A stretch of DNA of 64,000 nt, taken from assembly GCA_037447655.1 (NCBI GenBank), contig JBBHKE010003401.1, positions 1 through 64,000 of the forward strand, written 5' to 3'. Positions 33,621-44,825 of this stretch are shown piece by piece; positions within the stretch are counted from its first letter, which is position 1, and the number at the start of each line of letters is the position of its first letter. The position numbers were made by a program, and so were the translations under genes. The DNA comes from Zygnema cylindricum (taxonomy: Eukaryota > Streptophyta > Zygnematophyceae > Zygnematales > Zygnemataceae). The notes beneath the pieces were generated by a model, which ran no database searches, had not been told where the DNA came from, and worked only from the letters and a program-made list of their open reading frames with translations.

Positions 33621-34185
33621 CGATGGAATGTGCAGGCAAGGTTGAGGCCCCCGAAGATGGCTGGCGGCGGAGAAGGAGACGGCTGGAAGCTCGGAGGCGA
33701 GTGTGTTTGTCTCTTAAAGGGTGTCTGTCTCCTTTACCGCCTTTGGGAATCCTCGGGCGGGGAATCCGAGGGGGGGTACAGGGTACTTTTTCTTTTACTC
33801 TCAATTCCTCATTATGACCCATGCATATCCATGGGGGGGGAAAGACAAAAAAGGTCATGGTCACGGGTCCGGAAATCATCAACATTTAGGGTGGATGGCA
33901 GGTCTCTCATGCACACCTCATAGGACATCTTACCTGAACCTCACGGTCCCCAAGCACGCTCGACAGAGGTACATCACCATTTACAGAAAAAAAAATTGAG
34001 CCGCAACACGTTCGAATAATGAATGTACGTGTCACGACGGCAAACCAACGGAATCGAAAAATTTCGCACATGATATATGCATTCAAAAATTCAACGGAAA
34101 TCACGAAAGTGATCTCGTAATGGGCTTTCGTCGCGCTATTTTTGTTACCGGCCATTCGTCACACTAATTGTGGAAGCGCTCATTT
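33621..34185 (-). other. Probable leader upstream of J gag
   Basis: Lies just upstream of the J gag start on the minus strand. It has no motif-bearing ORF. It has G-rich and C-rich runs (GGGGGGG near 33833) and ends where family A gag sequence starts at about 34186. A primer site could not be fixed. Confidence 0.3.
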
Positions 34186-36907
34186 AGCAACAACAGTTGG
34201 CTAATCTGAAAGTTAAGGAGTATGTATACAAAGGGGGGAAGATGTTGGATTTTTGCAATGAGCTTGCTACACTCTTCAGGAAGCTAGAGAGTGCCGGAAA
34301 AGATTTTAGTGAAAAAGAAAAAGATCAACTATTTACTTATCAAGTTACCCGATGAGTTCGAGAACATAGTCAACCGTGTGTAGGACTTGCCAGACTCAAG
34401 GTGGATATGGACCTCAGTGTAGGGATGATTCTCGTTCGGGAGAATACGATTGAGATCCGAAGAGGAGGAAAGAGTGGCCAAGCCTTGGCAACTGCGACCG
34501 ATTGGAGGAACAAGGATTCTCGGAAACCGGTCGAAAACTATGGGGGGAGGGAGGAGAAAAAACAGACCGACGAGTTCGGTCCAAGGGCTCCCAAAGGTTT
34601 ATGTCATTTTTGTAAGAACCCTGGGCACTATATGGCAGAGTGCACTAAGCTAACCGAGCTTCGGTTAAAAGAGGGGCAAACCGGTGGTACCCCGAGAGGA
34701 AAGAAAAAGGCCCTAAGACAATGGTACATGAGGCGAAATCCGAGGACGAGAACGATGAGCTTCTTTTGGATGAGGATTTGGAGGCGAAAAACGAGGTCGA
34801 AATACCAAGAAGGCAAAAATGTGCTTACGGTGGATTGAAAGGGGAATCAGGCTGGATTGTAGGTTCAGGTGCCTCCATACACATGTGTAAAGATAGGCAC
34901 CTGTTCGCTAAGATATGAAATATTCCCACCGTAGAGATAGAGTACGGGGATGGAAGGATAGTCACTATTACTTTTGTAGGATCGGTAGATTTGAAATTGT
35001 TAGTAAAAGGAAAGACATCCATAGTAACATTCTCCGATGTATTGTTTATTCCGGAGCTGAACAAAAACATCATCTCTACATCCGTATTAGATGATAAGGA
35101 TTTTTTTACTAACACTAGGGAAGGAGTCTTTACTGCTAGTTTTGCGGAGGATGTCTATTTCATTGCTGAGAAAGGTAGCCATGGGATGTTTAGGCTGGTT
35201 TTATGTAATGAAAAGAAGAAACTATATTATGCTGGTGTTCATGATATTATGATGTGGCATAAGAGGCTTGGGCATGTGAATCTAGACAAGTTAAGAGAGA
35301 TGAAAAAGATGGGAGTGGTGGAAGGGATTAAGTTTAGTGAGAATGATAATATAAGTGATTGTAGTGGATGTCCTCAAGGTAAAACACACAGATTACCCTT
35401 TCCTAAAACAGCCACCTATAAGGGAGAAAAACTTCTAGATCTAGTACACACAAATATTTGGGGACCAGCTAAAGTGCCCTCACAGGGAGGGAAGAGATTT
35501 ATGATGACTATCACTGATGATTGGTCTCGGTATTCCCGAGTGTATTTTTTGAAAAACAAGTCCGAAGCTCAGGATTGTTTTAGACAATATAAAGCATGGA
35601 TTGAAAAACTTCATGAAACTCCAATCAAGAGAATAAGGAGTGACAATAGTGGAGAGTATACTTCTAACTAGTTTGAGGATTTTCTGGGAGAAGATGGGGT
35701 ACAACACCAAAAGACAGTTCCAGAAAACCTGGAACAGAATGGGGTAGCTGAAAGGTTAAATAGAACACTAAGTGATAGTGCTAGCAGTATGTTGTCGGAT
35801 AAGAAGATAGGAAAAAGGTTTTGGGCAGAAGCAATGAACTGTGCTAATTACCTCAAAAATAGAGTTCTTACTTCACCTATAAAAGATCAAACACCTTATA
35901 AGAGATAGACAGGCCTGAAACCAGACTTATCTCACTTAAAGGTTTTTGGCAGTCAAGTATTCAATCTAGATACAGATCGGTCTAATTGGAAGCTAGATCC
36001 TCAAGGAAAACCGGGATACTTATTAAGATATGATGAGGATGTTAAAGGATATAGAGTTTATGATCTAAAAAGAGAAGACATAATCTTAGTAAAGCATCTA
36101 GTAGTTATGGATGAAGGAAAGTCTGTGGATCCATTCAAATATACAAAGTCAGTAAAAATCAGATTTGAGTCAGAAAATTCCGATGACTTTGAGCTCCCTA
36201 ACTATCCGGGTTTTAGAGAAGATGACATTCTTGCAGATACAAATCAGACCGAAAAGGACTCGGCTGTGGAAACTCCAGTGACAACTCTACCCGAAGCGGA
36301 AGACGTGGTGGATATTGATTCAGAATCAAGGGATAGGGGAGAAGCCGAGTTTGTTCGATAGAATCCACGAGAACCATCTAATCCGACCTCAGATTTTGAG
36401 GGGGGAAGGAGAAGTAGCAAAAGACTACAAGAAAAACAAGTTATTAACAAGGTAACTAAACTATCTCATCAAGATGAACCTCAAACTTATGGAGAGGCGA
36501 TGACTTGTCCAGAAAGAAATCGGTGGAAGACAACCATCAATGAGGAGATGGCCTCAATTATGGCAGCCGATACTTGGGAGCTGGTGGATTGTCCACCTAA
36601 CTGAAAACCAATCGGTTTTAAGTGGGTTTTCAAATTAAAACTGAACGCAGATAACACAATCGAGTGCTACAAGGCCCGATTAGTGGCAAAGGGATTTACA
36701 CAAAAAGAGGGAATTGACTACGAGGAAACCTTTGCCCCGGTGGTCAGATTTCCCTCCGTCCGCATTCTTCTCAGCTTGGCAGTAGCGGAAGACATGGAAG
36801 TGCACCAGATGGACATCAAGACAGCCTTTTTGCATGGAGATTTGGAAGAGGAGATCTTCATGCGACAACCCGAAGGGTTTGTGGAGGAAGGAGAGGAGAG
36901 TAAGGTA
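34186..36907 (+). pseudogene. Copia A3 gag-pol fragment
   Basis: This A-family polyprotein is missing its first third. It starts in gag (KVKEYVYKGGKMLDFCNELATLF) and has an intact zinc knuckle (CHFCKNPGHYMAEC near 34603). Protease is WIVGSGASIHMC near 34855, with the catalytic Asp changed to Gly. The integrase N-domain follows (HKRLGHVN; CSGCPQGKTHRLPFP), then the core (LVHTNIWGP with Asp to Asn; RSDNSGEY; QNGVAERLN) and the start of RT (MDIKTAFLHGDLEEEIFMRQPEGF). Many stops interrupt it (for example 35669, 35905, 36358, 36601). It ends in EEGEESKV where element K begins. Confidence 0.88.
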
Positions 36908-37869
36908 TGTTGTTTTGAAAAGATAGTTTCGTGCGTAACTACTAATTGGATTTAATATGGAGGTTTGAATAGATTCACGGATTGGGGGAGCGAACGGATT
37001 GATAATTAAAGTTACGTAAAAGACTCATTTAGTGGTGTGAACAAGCAATGACAAATGGACGGCGGATTGCGAAGCGATCCGATGTAAAATAAACGGAATG
37101 TTGAAATAGGCGCCGCCGGTACGGAGCAGCTGCGACGCAATTAAGTCAACGCAGTTGCGGCTATTTTTATGATCCCTATGGAAAGCGCAGCCAGCGTAGC
37201 TAGCGCAACTACGGATAATATGAATAGGATAGATTTCAAGTAATGATGATTAAACGATAGTGGTAGCTTAGTGGTTGCTTAGTGGTAGCTTAGTTTCTGA
37301 CATACGAAGAGTACGGTGTAAATATTCTGTACAACAGAGGTTTGTCCTTTTGACTAGTAAGGTTATTAGAGTAGATACAGTACGGCTGGTATGCCTCCGT
37401 ACTCTGAGTATAACTTGCAGGACTTAGATTATTTTATGTATCGCAGTCAAGTTAATCAAAGTAATGGCAGACTGTTTTCTGCATCTTTGACCTGTTGGTG
37501 TGATCACTCTGATTGGTGCTTTCATGTGAAACTTTGTGGAGTTGTTCTATAATATAGAATATATATGTGTGTGAAGTTTCATTGTATTTCAGTATTTATG
37601 TAAGATTCTGTGAACAGTCTAATTGGTTAGTTTGTGAAGCTGTCGGCTATTTTTGGGAAACTCTGGAGCCTATATCTTCTAGATGCCTTGGTGGATTTGG
37701 CTGTAACTTTGAGAGTTTATAGTGTATATGGTATACTGCATGTTGGTGCAGGTTGAGATCATTTTGTTTAGTGTGGATTAATCTGTGTCGTCTGAGACAC
37801 AGTTGTTTTTGAGGTAGTCTGTGGGTGTTTCCGTGAGTAATCCATGGCTGAAATAAGCTATGGACAACA
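36908..37869 (+). mobile_element. 5' LTR of gag-only element K (962 bp)
   Basis: Starts TGTTGTTTTGAAAAG and ends TATGGACAACA, followed by the primer site GGTTATGGGCCC at 37870. It has GCAGCTGCG-type words at 37118-37215 and lacks the GTAC array, hairpin and tRNA-like module of the A, D, E and F LTRs. The Gag ATG (37844) lies in the LTR. K interrupts the RT of A3, but no A3 sequence resumes after K. Confidence 0.85.
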
Positions 37870-39394
37870 GGTTATGGGCCCGCACCCATGGCTACCTATA
37901 TCTGATGGATCAAAATATCACTACAGGAAGTGTGCGCTCGAGAGCTACTTCGAGATGATGGAGCTAATGGATGTGGTGGACAGTACCTTGGCCGAAACAT
38001 CAAATGAATGGAAAAGGAAAAATTATGAGTGTCTAAGGGTTATCAAGAACTCCTTGACTGAGGATTTGGTAATGTCATACCTAATTTTTAAAAGGGCAGC
38101 TGAATTATGGAAGAGCTTAGAATGTATGTATGCAAAGACGTCTTTATATCATTGGCTTAGTAGTGTTACCAAAATAGTTGAACGAGGTAGTATCGAGAAA
38201 CACTGTATTGACTTACAAGTATTATTTGCAGAAAATGATTTGGCAGGGGGGAACTTTACAGATGCTCAACAAGCTATCTTGTTAATGAGAAGTCTACCTA
38301 AAGAATATAAGAGTGCACTAGATCGATTGACTTTAATTGATAAAAATGATTGGAGCGTAACTGTAGCTAGACGAGTTATTCTAGATGAAGAGGCTAATAG
38401 AAGGGTCTTAACAAGTGAAAGGAATATAAAGGAATCTAAGTCTCAGTTTCAGAAATTTAAAGGTAATAGTGAGGTTGGAGATCGGCCAAAGAATTGTTTT
38501 TACTGTAATGATTTAGGACATACCTTCAGGGTATGTCCATCGTATAAAAGTGCATGTGTTACAGGGAATTTCAAAGATGGATGGGACAACACCCTAGTTC
38601 GAACCCCAACAAGAAAGGAATCAAGTGCTTTCGTGAGTGAGAGACAAGACTCGACAAATGACAAAAGACATACACAGTGTGTTGACAATTTTATTTACCT
38701 ACCGACCTTCTATGTTGTTCGGAATGAGGAGAAGGAGGTGACAGAAAAGGATTTGGTGTCTGTCCCTTTTCCCGACAACAGATTGGTGTGTACCAAAGAG
38801 TTACAGGAGGAAGAGTTTATTGAAGTAAGGAAAAAGGACGAAAGAGAGAAGGACACGATTTTTGTGACCTTATTAGATGACAAATCGGTGAGTGAAAATT
38901 GCCTACAAGAAAGTTTGTTAACTGAAGCAAGAGGAGTTGAAGGAAGAGATGGACACTTAGAAGCAGAAACTAGAAATAAGGTGGCAGTAAAAATTGGTGA
39001 ACTAGGAGAAGAACAAAGAAAAACTGTTCAGAAAATCGGAGTGAGAAAAGAAGTTTGTGGGAGTGAAAAATGTAATAGAAATGCAAAAGTTAGAAATATA
39101 GGAAAGGAAAATAGCAAGAAAAAAGTGCAACTGAAAAGAAGAAGAATCAAAATTAAAATTTATCAGATGAATGAAGTTGATGGAAGTAGCAAATCTATGG
39201 AGAAAAACATAAAGGTGAAACAGAAAACTAGTATTTGTGACATTAAACGAGTAGAAAATTGTGACAGAAATGTAAACTTTCAAACAAGACAAAAGATCAT
39301 GAAGAAAACAAAAAAAAGATGTAATATTCAAAGGATCAAGGGTAGAAGAAAACATGCTCAGAAAGTGATCAAGAAAAGAGAGCGGGAGAAATGA
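37844..39394 (+). CDS. Gag protein of element K (516 aa, open)
   Basis: A complete frame from the LTR-borne ATG: MAEISYGQQVMGPHPW. Copia-type Gag motifs follow: YHYRKCALESYFEMMELMDVV, AELWKSLECMYAK, FTDAQQAILLMRSLPKEYKSAL, then zinc knuckle CFYCNDLGHTFRVC (residues about 225-238). The remaining 280 residues or so have no counterpart in the other copia Gags. They form an acidic, Glu/Asp-rich middle and a strongly basic tail (KKVQLKRRRIKIKIY; KKTKKRCNIQRIKGRRK), which could bind nucleic acid or act as a nuclear signal. No protease, integrase or RT is present, so K would need those from another element. An open frame among so many dead copies suggests recent activity or selection. Confidence 0.75.
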   Translation: MAEISYGQQVMGPHPWLPISDGSKYHYRKCALESYFEMMELMDVVDSTLAETSNEWKRKNYECLRVIKNSLTEDLVMSYLIFKRAAELWKSLECMYAKTSLYHWLSSVTKIVERGSIEKHCIDLQVLFAENDLAGGNFTDAQQAILLMRSLPKEYKSALDRLTLIDKNDWSVTVARRVILDEEANRRVLTSERNIKESKSQFQKFKGNSEVGDRPKNCFYCNDLGHTFRVCPSYKSACVTGNFKDGWDNTLVRTPTRKESSAFVSERQDSTNDKRHTQCVDNFIYLPTFYVVRNEEKEVTEKDLVSVPFPDNRLVCTKELQEEEFIEVRKKDEREKDTIFVTLLDDKSVSENCLQESLLTEARGVEGRDGHLEAETRNKVAVKIGELGEEQRKTVQKIGVRKEVCGSEKCNRNAKVRNIGKENSKKKVQLKRRRIKIKIYQMNEVDGSSKSMEKNIKVKQKTSICDIKRVENCDRNVNFQTRQKIMKKTKKRCNIQRIKGRRKHAQKVIKKREREK

Positions 39395-40383
39395 TTTTCT
39401 GGAGGATATTTTTGAAGAATGTGAATTTAGAGAAATCTTAGTTTTGGAAAAACTTATATTACAGGCATGTCTTATAAAGACAACTTCGTTTGACATTCGA
39501 TTTGTTTTTGGTTGGGCTTTAGATTTGTATTCTTCCTTGTTGAGTTAGTTGAAAAGAAACAAAAGATTTATTTATGTATTTTTGAAGACGAAGGAGGTGG
39601 TGGAAGCAATGACTTGTTCAGGAAGGAAAATTTCAGGAGACATGGCAGAGAGCAGCGAAGGAAGGAAAATTTCGGGAGACATGGCAGAGCGCAGCGAAAG
39701 CAGTGGAGAATCATCAGAAGAAGTTCGCGTCGCGAACAGCGACGCAGCATAGCGGCGCAGCGAAATGAGTGGTGACGTATGACACTTACACGCTGATTAT
39801 TTTATTCCAGGTGCAGGCAACTAAATATTTAGGGGTTATGCATTTATGGCGTAAGGGGAGCTATTACAGGACATTTTTTGCAAGAAGGCAGCAAGCAACT
39901 TGGAATTGGCAGAGCGCAGCAGGAGCAATGGCGACGTCGGCAAAGCACTGGTGATGTATTATTTTTGCTAAATTTATTGTATGAGGAACAGTGGAGGTTG
40001 ATACAGATTTTTGAATATTTAAATAATTTTTATTCTTTTTGGAAACAATTGTGTAGACTAATGAGTCTAAAGCTTTAGGGGAGTGTAGAATTTGAAAGCT
40101 TTAGTCTCACTAGATGAGGCTATGAGGAGGAAGTTAAAGGTGAAAAAGAGCAGCAGTTAGGACTGCGATGTCAAACTAGCGCAGCGTAGCAGCATAGCAG
40201 TACACGCTGCACTTTGTATTCATACTGCGCAACGATGTCAAACTAGCGCAGCATAGCAGCATAGCAGTACACGCTGCACTTTGTATTCATACTGCGCTGC
40301 GATGTCAAACAAGCGCACCGTAGCAACATAGCATTAAAGGCTGCATATTTTTCTAGGTGCACGAAACTAAATTTTTGGGGGAG
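39395..40383 (+). other. Non-coding internal region of K
   Basis: No pol sequence is detectable. It holds a duplicated GGAAGGAAAATTTC/GGGAGACATGGCAGAG motif (39617-39690), GCGCAGC words, the 67-bp tandem repeat, and a terminal polypurine tract (TTTTTGGGGGAG) just before the 3' LTR. A second purine tract, TTTAGGGGAGTG, at about 40075 resembles the PPT of copia B. Confidence 0.5.
40165..40345 (+). repeat. 67-bp tandem repeat in K (2.7 copies)
   Basis: The unit begins GCGATGTCAAACTAGCGCAG and ends with TTGTATTCATACTGCGC. Copies start at about 40165, 40232 and 40299, so the period is 67 bp. Each carries TAGCAGCATAGCAG and an ACACGCTGC word. The last copy is shorter and diverged. Confidence 0.8.
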
Positions 40384-41314
40384 TGTTGTTTTGAAAAGTC
40401 AGTTTCGTGCGTAACTGCTAATTGGATTTAATATGGAGGTTTGAATAGATTCACAGATTGGGGGAGCGAACGGATTGATAATTAAAGTTACGTAAAAGAC
40501 TCATTGAGTGGTGTGAACAAGCAATGATAAATGGACGGCGGATCGCGAAGCGATCCGATGTAAAATAAACGGAATGTTGAAATAGGCGTCGCCGGTACGG
40601 AGCAGCTGCGACGCAGATAAGTCAACGCATTTGCTGCTTCTCTTATGATTCGTACAGAAAGCGCAGCCACCGCAGCTACCGCAACTACGGATAACATGAA
40701 TAGGATAGATTTCAATTAATGATGATTAAACGATAGTGGTAGCTTAGTGGTTGCTTAGTGGTAGCTTAGTTTCTTACGTACGAAGAGTACGGTGTAAATA
40801 TTCTGTACAACAGAGATTTGTCCTTTTGACTAGTTAGGTTATTAGAGTAGATAGAGTACGGCTGGTATGCCTGCGTACTCTGAGTATAACTTGCAAGACT
40901 TAGATTATTTTATGTATCGCAGTCAGTTAATCAAAGTAATGGCAGACTGTTTTCTGCATCTTTGACCTGTTGGTGTGATCACTCTGATTGGTGCTTTCAT
41001 GTGAAACTTTGTGGAGTTATTCTATGATATAGAATATATATGTGTGTGAATTTTTATTGTATTTCAGTATTTCTGTAAGATTATGTGAACAGGCTAAGTG
41101 GTTAGTTTGTGAAGCTGTCGGCTATTTTTGGGAAACTCTGGAGCCTATATCTTCAAGATGCCTTGGTGGATTTGGCCGTAACTTTGAGAGCTTACAGTGT
41201 ATGTGGTATACTGAATATTGGTGCAGTTTGAGATAATTTTGTTTAGTGTGGAGTAATCTGTGATTGTGGGTGTTTCCGTGAGTAATCCATGGCTGAAATA
41301 AGCTATGGACAACA
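40384..41314 (+). mobile_element. 3' LTR of K (931 bp)
   Basis: Runs from TGTTGTTTTGAAAAG to TATGGACAACA. It is close to the 5' LTR but lacks a segment of about 30 bp near its end, present in the 5' copy at about 37784-37815. The flanking bases (AGGTA before the 5' LTR, TGCTG after this one) do not match. There is no target duplication, so one flank has been rearranged. Confidence 0.85.
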
Positions 41315-41972
41315 TGCTGTCGATATTCTACCGCCAATTATCGATCTCCAATCCTCGACCGCCGAAATTTGATCGTTGATCTTCGATCTGGATGGCTAAT
41401 CCTCTTCCGCCAATTCTTGAACGGCGATCCTCGATTACCGATCCTCGATTGCCGATCCTTATCATCAATCCTTTCATATCAGATATCATGGTTTTGTCTC
41501 TTCCTCTTATGGTATCTTCGATATATACTTCAATATTTCGATGTGCCACATGTCATTCTATGGCTTTTTTAGCGTAAGTTGCCAAAGAAACTATTCCGGG
41601 CTATCAGTGCTCATGCGCGGCGTTCGATCTAAATATTTGTTTTATTTAGGTGGTTCGATTATGCGCGTGCGGAATATTTCGTGCTCGCGTAACATTCTGT
41701 ATTTCATTGTGTGACATTTGTGCAAAATCACCCTAAATGACAATTTCATGCATGCTATTTTTGTTACGAAATAACACCCCATGTGTGTATCCGCATCTTT
41801 TACAACAAATGGATACAGATGACGGTTAGGGCGGCTAGTAGGGACTCTGTACAACCAAAATGATATCTTTGTCAATCCAACCTTTTTTGTCAATGGCTAA
41901 TCTGCCTATCTCTTTATCTCTGCCTTAGCTTGTCACCCTGGCTACCAAGGAGGCAGCCATGGCTCTTTCTCT
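41315..41972. other. Unassigned stretch with CGATCCTCGATT repeats
   Basis: 41,340-41,470 has several imperfect copies of CGATCCTCGATTGCC. The rest looks like a minus-strand copia LTR relic, because it ends with GCAGCCATGGCTC, the reverse of the GAGCCATGGCTGC block found in the other LTRs, but I could not place its ends. No gene is recognisable. Confidence 0.3.
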
Positions 41973-43048
41973 TGTCATGCCGCATGGTGTCGGTCGTGGG
42001 CATGCACAATATTTTGCATGCGCGCATGATATATTGCGCACGCACGAATGATATTGTGCACGCGCGAGCGATATTTTGCATGCGTGCAAGATATTTCGCA
42101 CGCACGCACGATATTTCGCACACACGCACGATATTTTGCATGCGCACGCGATATTCAACACGCTCGAACGAAATCATAAACGCACGCACAATTATTTTTG
42201 CGCCCGTGCATGATTTCTGTTTGCACATGCAAAGGCACATCGGTTCACTTATCTTTGATGTGTAAGCGATTCGCGTACACGTCTATTTGTATACGTACTA
42301 ATTGCGTGCGTATGATTGTTTCGTTTCGTGCGCAAGTACACAATTTTGGAGTACATACGTGAAGTATCGTTTGGCGATGCAACGCGATATTTGGGAGAAC
42401 CATCGACGCTTCGATGTACCATTACATATTTAAGTCGCGAACCTATGTAGTTCGCGCGTACATGTAGTTAGGGAGGGTTTTTACCCTCAGACGGTGGATT
42501 TTGTTAAGCGTACGGCAGACGATGTTGGTTGCCTATTGGCCAAACATTTTAAGTAGTTCGTTCATGTGAACTAGCCTAGACTTAGGTTAGGGTTTGCGTA
42601 GGCGTAGCGTAGCTAATACTTAGTCTATTTTCAGACTTATAATTTCTAGCTTTTGGAATAGAATTTTCTCTTGGCGGCGGAGCTTTTCTCTTGCTCTCTC
42701 TCTCACCGATTGCTCAAGTTTCTTCTTTTCTTTTGCTAGCTAGCTGTAGAGGCTAGATAGTTTACTTACACTCTCCCTTGTAATTCTGCCCACGCTTTTA
42801 ATCCACGCGGCTCAAAGCCAAGTCCGGAAAGTTTCCCTCCAACTTGTGTCATTTTTGGGAAGTGGTGGATTGGAGTTCGTGTGGAGAAGCATCCGGATCC
42901 GCCTGCCCTTCCCTCGGACAGCTGAACGGTTTGGGTGTTTGTATTTGTGTTGTTTGTATTTTCGGTTGGGAATGGAAGGGTGAATTTTGGCGGAATTTAG
43001 AGTTTTCCTTGTTTTTGGTTAGAATTATTTATTTTGCTTCGTTGCTTT
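41973..43048 (+). mobile_element. Gypsy C 5' LTR, start missing (C1)
   Basis: Collinear with 52733-53789 (the C 3' LTR) from TGTCATGCCGCATGG to TTCGTTGCTTT. The 3' LTR has about 190 bp more upstream, so this copy is truncated at its 5' end. It carries an eight-unit 20-bp repeat. The true LTR end may lie beyond 43048, because the other LTR copy is cut there. Confidence 0.65.
42009..42170 (+). repeat. 20-bp tandem repeat in LTR C (8 units)
   Basis: Units start ATATT, are 20 bp long (one of 22), and carry alternating purine-pyrimidine words such as GCATGCGCGC and GCGCACGCACG. Examples are ATATTTCGCACGCACGCACG and ATATTTTGCATGCGCACGCG. The other C LTR has seven units at 52769-52910. Confidence 0.8.
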
Positions 43049-44329
43049 CATATGAGATAACTCTTGTAAAGAATACGTAGAAGACCCAAGAGCCTAGTGG
43101 CTACCTTGTGGCTGAGTATTCTTGTCCAAAAGCTATATAGAAAAAAAAATCTATTAAAAATATAAATTTTATTATATATAAAAAAAAAAAATTGTTTTTG
43201 TTTTCCGCTATTTCTTTCTTTCAACCTTTGTCTCTTATTCTGCTGCCACTATATTTCTTGGCTTTAGTGTTAAACCTAAATTTTGTATCAAATTTAGGGT
43301 TAAACTGCAGAATTAGGGTTTGGAGACAGAATTACGGTTTTGGCTGCAGAATTAGGTTTGCAGCAGATTTAGGGTTTATTCATTTTTATTCTAGTCCGTT
43401 GGTCGCTATCCTTCTATTCGTTGGCTGCAGATTTGGAGTCTCGGCCGTCTAGAATTAGGGTTTGGCTTTGGAATTAGGGTTTTCCAAGTGGAATTAGGGT
43501 TGGCTGCTGGCTTTGGATTATTGTTGTCACAAGTTTGGCTGTATATCTGGAGTTTCAGCGGCCTCTTACTATATTCTAACACACTTTTCCTATGTATCGT
43601 ATTTGTGTGTCTTATTGTTTATTTTTCTTCCACCGCACGCTTTCTTCCCTTCTTTCCATTGGTACCCTAACATTCCACGGCGTACATCTTCACGGTACGA
43701 ACGGGTCTTGCGGAGGGTTATTTTGGAGACGTTGCTCGGAGTGCATTTCATGGAGCGAATTTTATCCCACTGACTCTGCAAAACCCGACTTGCTTCGAAC
43801 AAGTTTGGATCACCCTTAGTGCTCACCAGAGCACTAAAGGTGTTTGTAAGTAGCCGATGCCTTGCGGGTGCAAGAGTGTTCTGATTTAGTGTGGATACTC
43901 GTGTAGGGGATCAGTGTGGAGGAGTTCCATCGTGAACCTTTGTTGTTGAGCATTTGCATTTTCCTGCTTTCCCTGCATGTTATCTGGCCCTTAGTGGCCT
44001 TGGATTTTTGTGTGACTACCTGGAGTGGGATTTCTTGCTAGATCTTGCCGTGGGTGGCACTGTGTAGACCTTTTCCCGACTGTGTTGTTGTAGATCTGCA
44101 CCCTAGGGTGCCTAGATAGCAATTTTCTTGTTTTTATAGATCTGGCCCTTTGGCCTTGCCAACTGTTTGCAGGGTAGAGGTTTTGGTAAATTGATTTCTT
44201 GCTAGATATGACCATCACGTCTTTATAGTGACTGAGTGTGATGACTAGACGAGTGGATTGGTCTGATACATGTTATATTTCAGTTAGGTCGTGCGAAACA
44301 TTTCATTATTGTAGTCAAGGTTTCCCCCT
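43049..44329 (+). other. Leader of gypsy C1 with TTAGGG words
   Basis: A long region between LTR and gag that is nearly the same as the C3 leader (62580-63850, reversed). It has A/T tracts (43140-43192). Between 43270 and 43505 there are six TTAGGG words plus two variants, four of them reading TTAGGGTTT, the plant telo-box. Short ORFs have no motif and are probably not genes. Confidence 0.5.
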
Positions 44330-44825
44330 TTGTTTATGCCCACAGATTCGGATAACCTTCATTATTTATCCGGGTCCATCCGAGGAGGTACATTGTATTG
44401 TCCTCCGCTGTTAAATCCTTTGGATTTTCCTGAATCGTGGACCACATCCGATCCAATTGCGGATCGCAGATCGCCGTCAGTGCGGTCTGGTCTCACATCT
44501 ACGTCATCGCTGTCCTCGGTTTCTTCTAGGTCATACCTAGAGGGGACCGAAGAAGACTTCCCGGAATAAACCTTTCCTACTCCTCACACTTGTAGGTTCC
44601 TTGCCACACCAGCTTTGGCACAACTGGCTAATCCTCCCCTTTACGACATGGCTTCCTCTTCAGAGGGATCCATGGGAAGGATGCAATTCTGCTTTTCCAA
44701 ATTATAGGACACCATGTTGTTATCGTATTTCTGTATATTTAACGATACGGAAATGAGGGATTTAGCATTTAGATATCCGGATAGGTTTGACCTCCGTGTC
44801 GCTTTTTCCCTTCTCGGTCGATACC
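44330..44825 (+). pseudogene. Gypsy C1 gag, N-terminal fragment
   Basis: Starts MPTDSDNLHYLSGSIRGG (ATG 44336) and continues LDFPESWTTSDPIADRRSPS, SSLSSVSSRSYLEGTEEDFPE, a stop at 44567, and SSSEGSMGRMQFCFSKL-like sequence in the same region as C3. It ends in LLGRYLM where LTR D begins at 44826. This is an N-terminal, largely disordered part of a gypsy Gag. Confidence 0.65.

Noticed and set aside
39002-39496. 164-codon antisense ORF opposite the K gag
   Set aside because: It is the shadow of the Lys/Glu-rich K tail, giving a Phe/Ser-rich low-complexity frame.
36903-41319. Target duplication for element K
   Set aside because: AGGTA and TGCTG do not match, and the A3 sequence does not resume after K.
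42009-42170. Repeat array resembling a CRISPR
   Set aside because: Units are contiguous without unique spacers, lie inside a retrotransposon LTR in plant DNA, and vary in sequence.
43192-43452. Hydrophobic 86-codon ORF, also present in C3 (63444-63704), as a membrane protein gene
   Set aside because: It lies in the C leader and consists largely of the TTAGGG-rich repeats. Presence in both copies follows from near-identity of the DNA.
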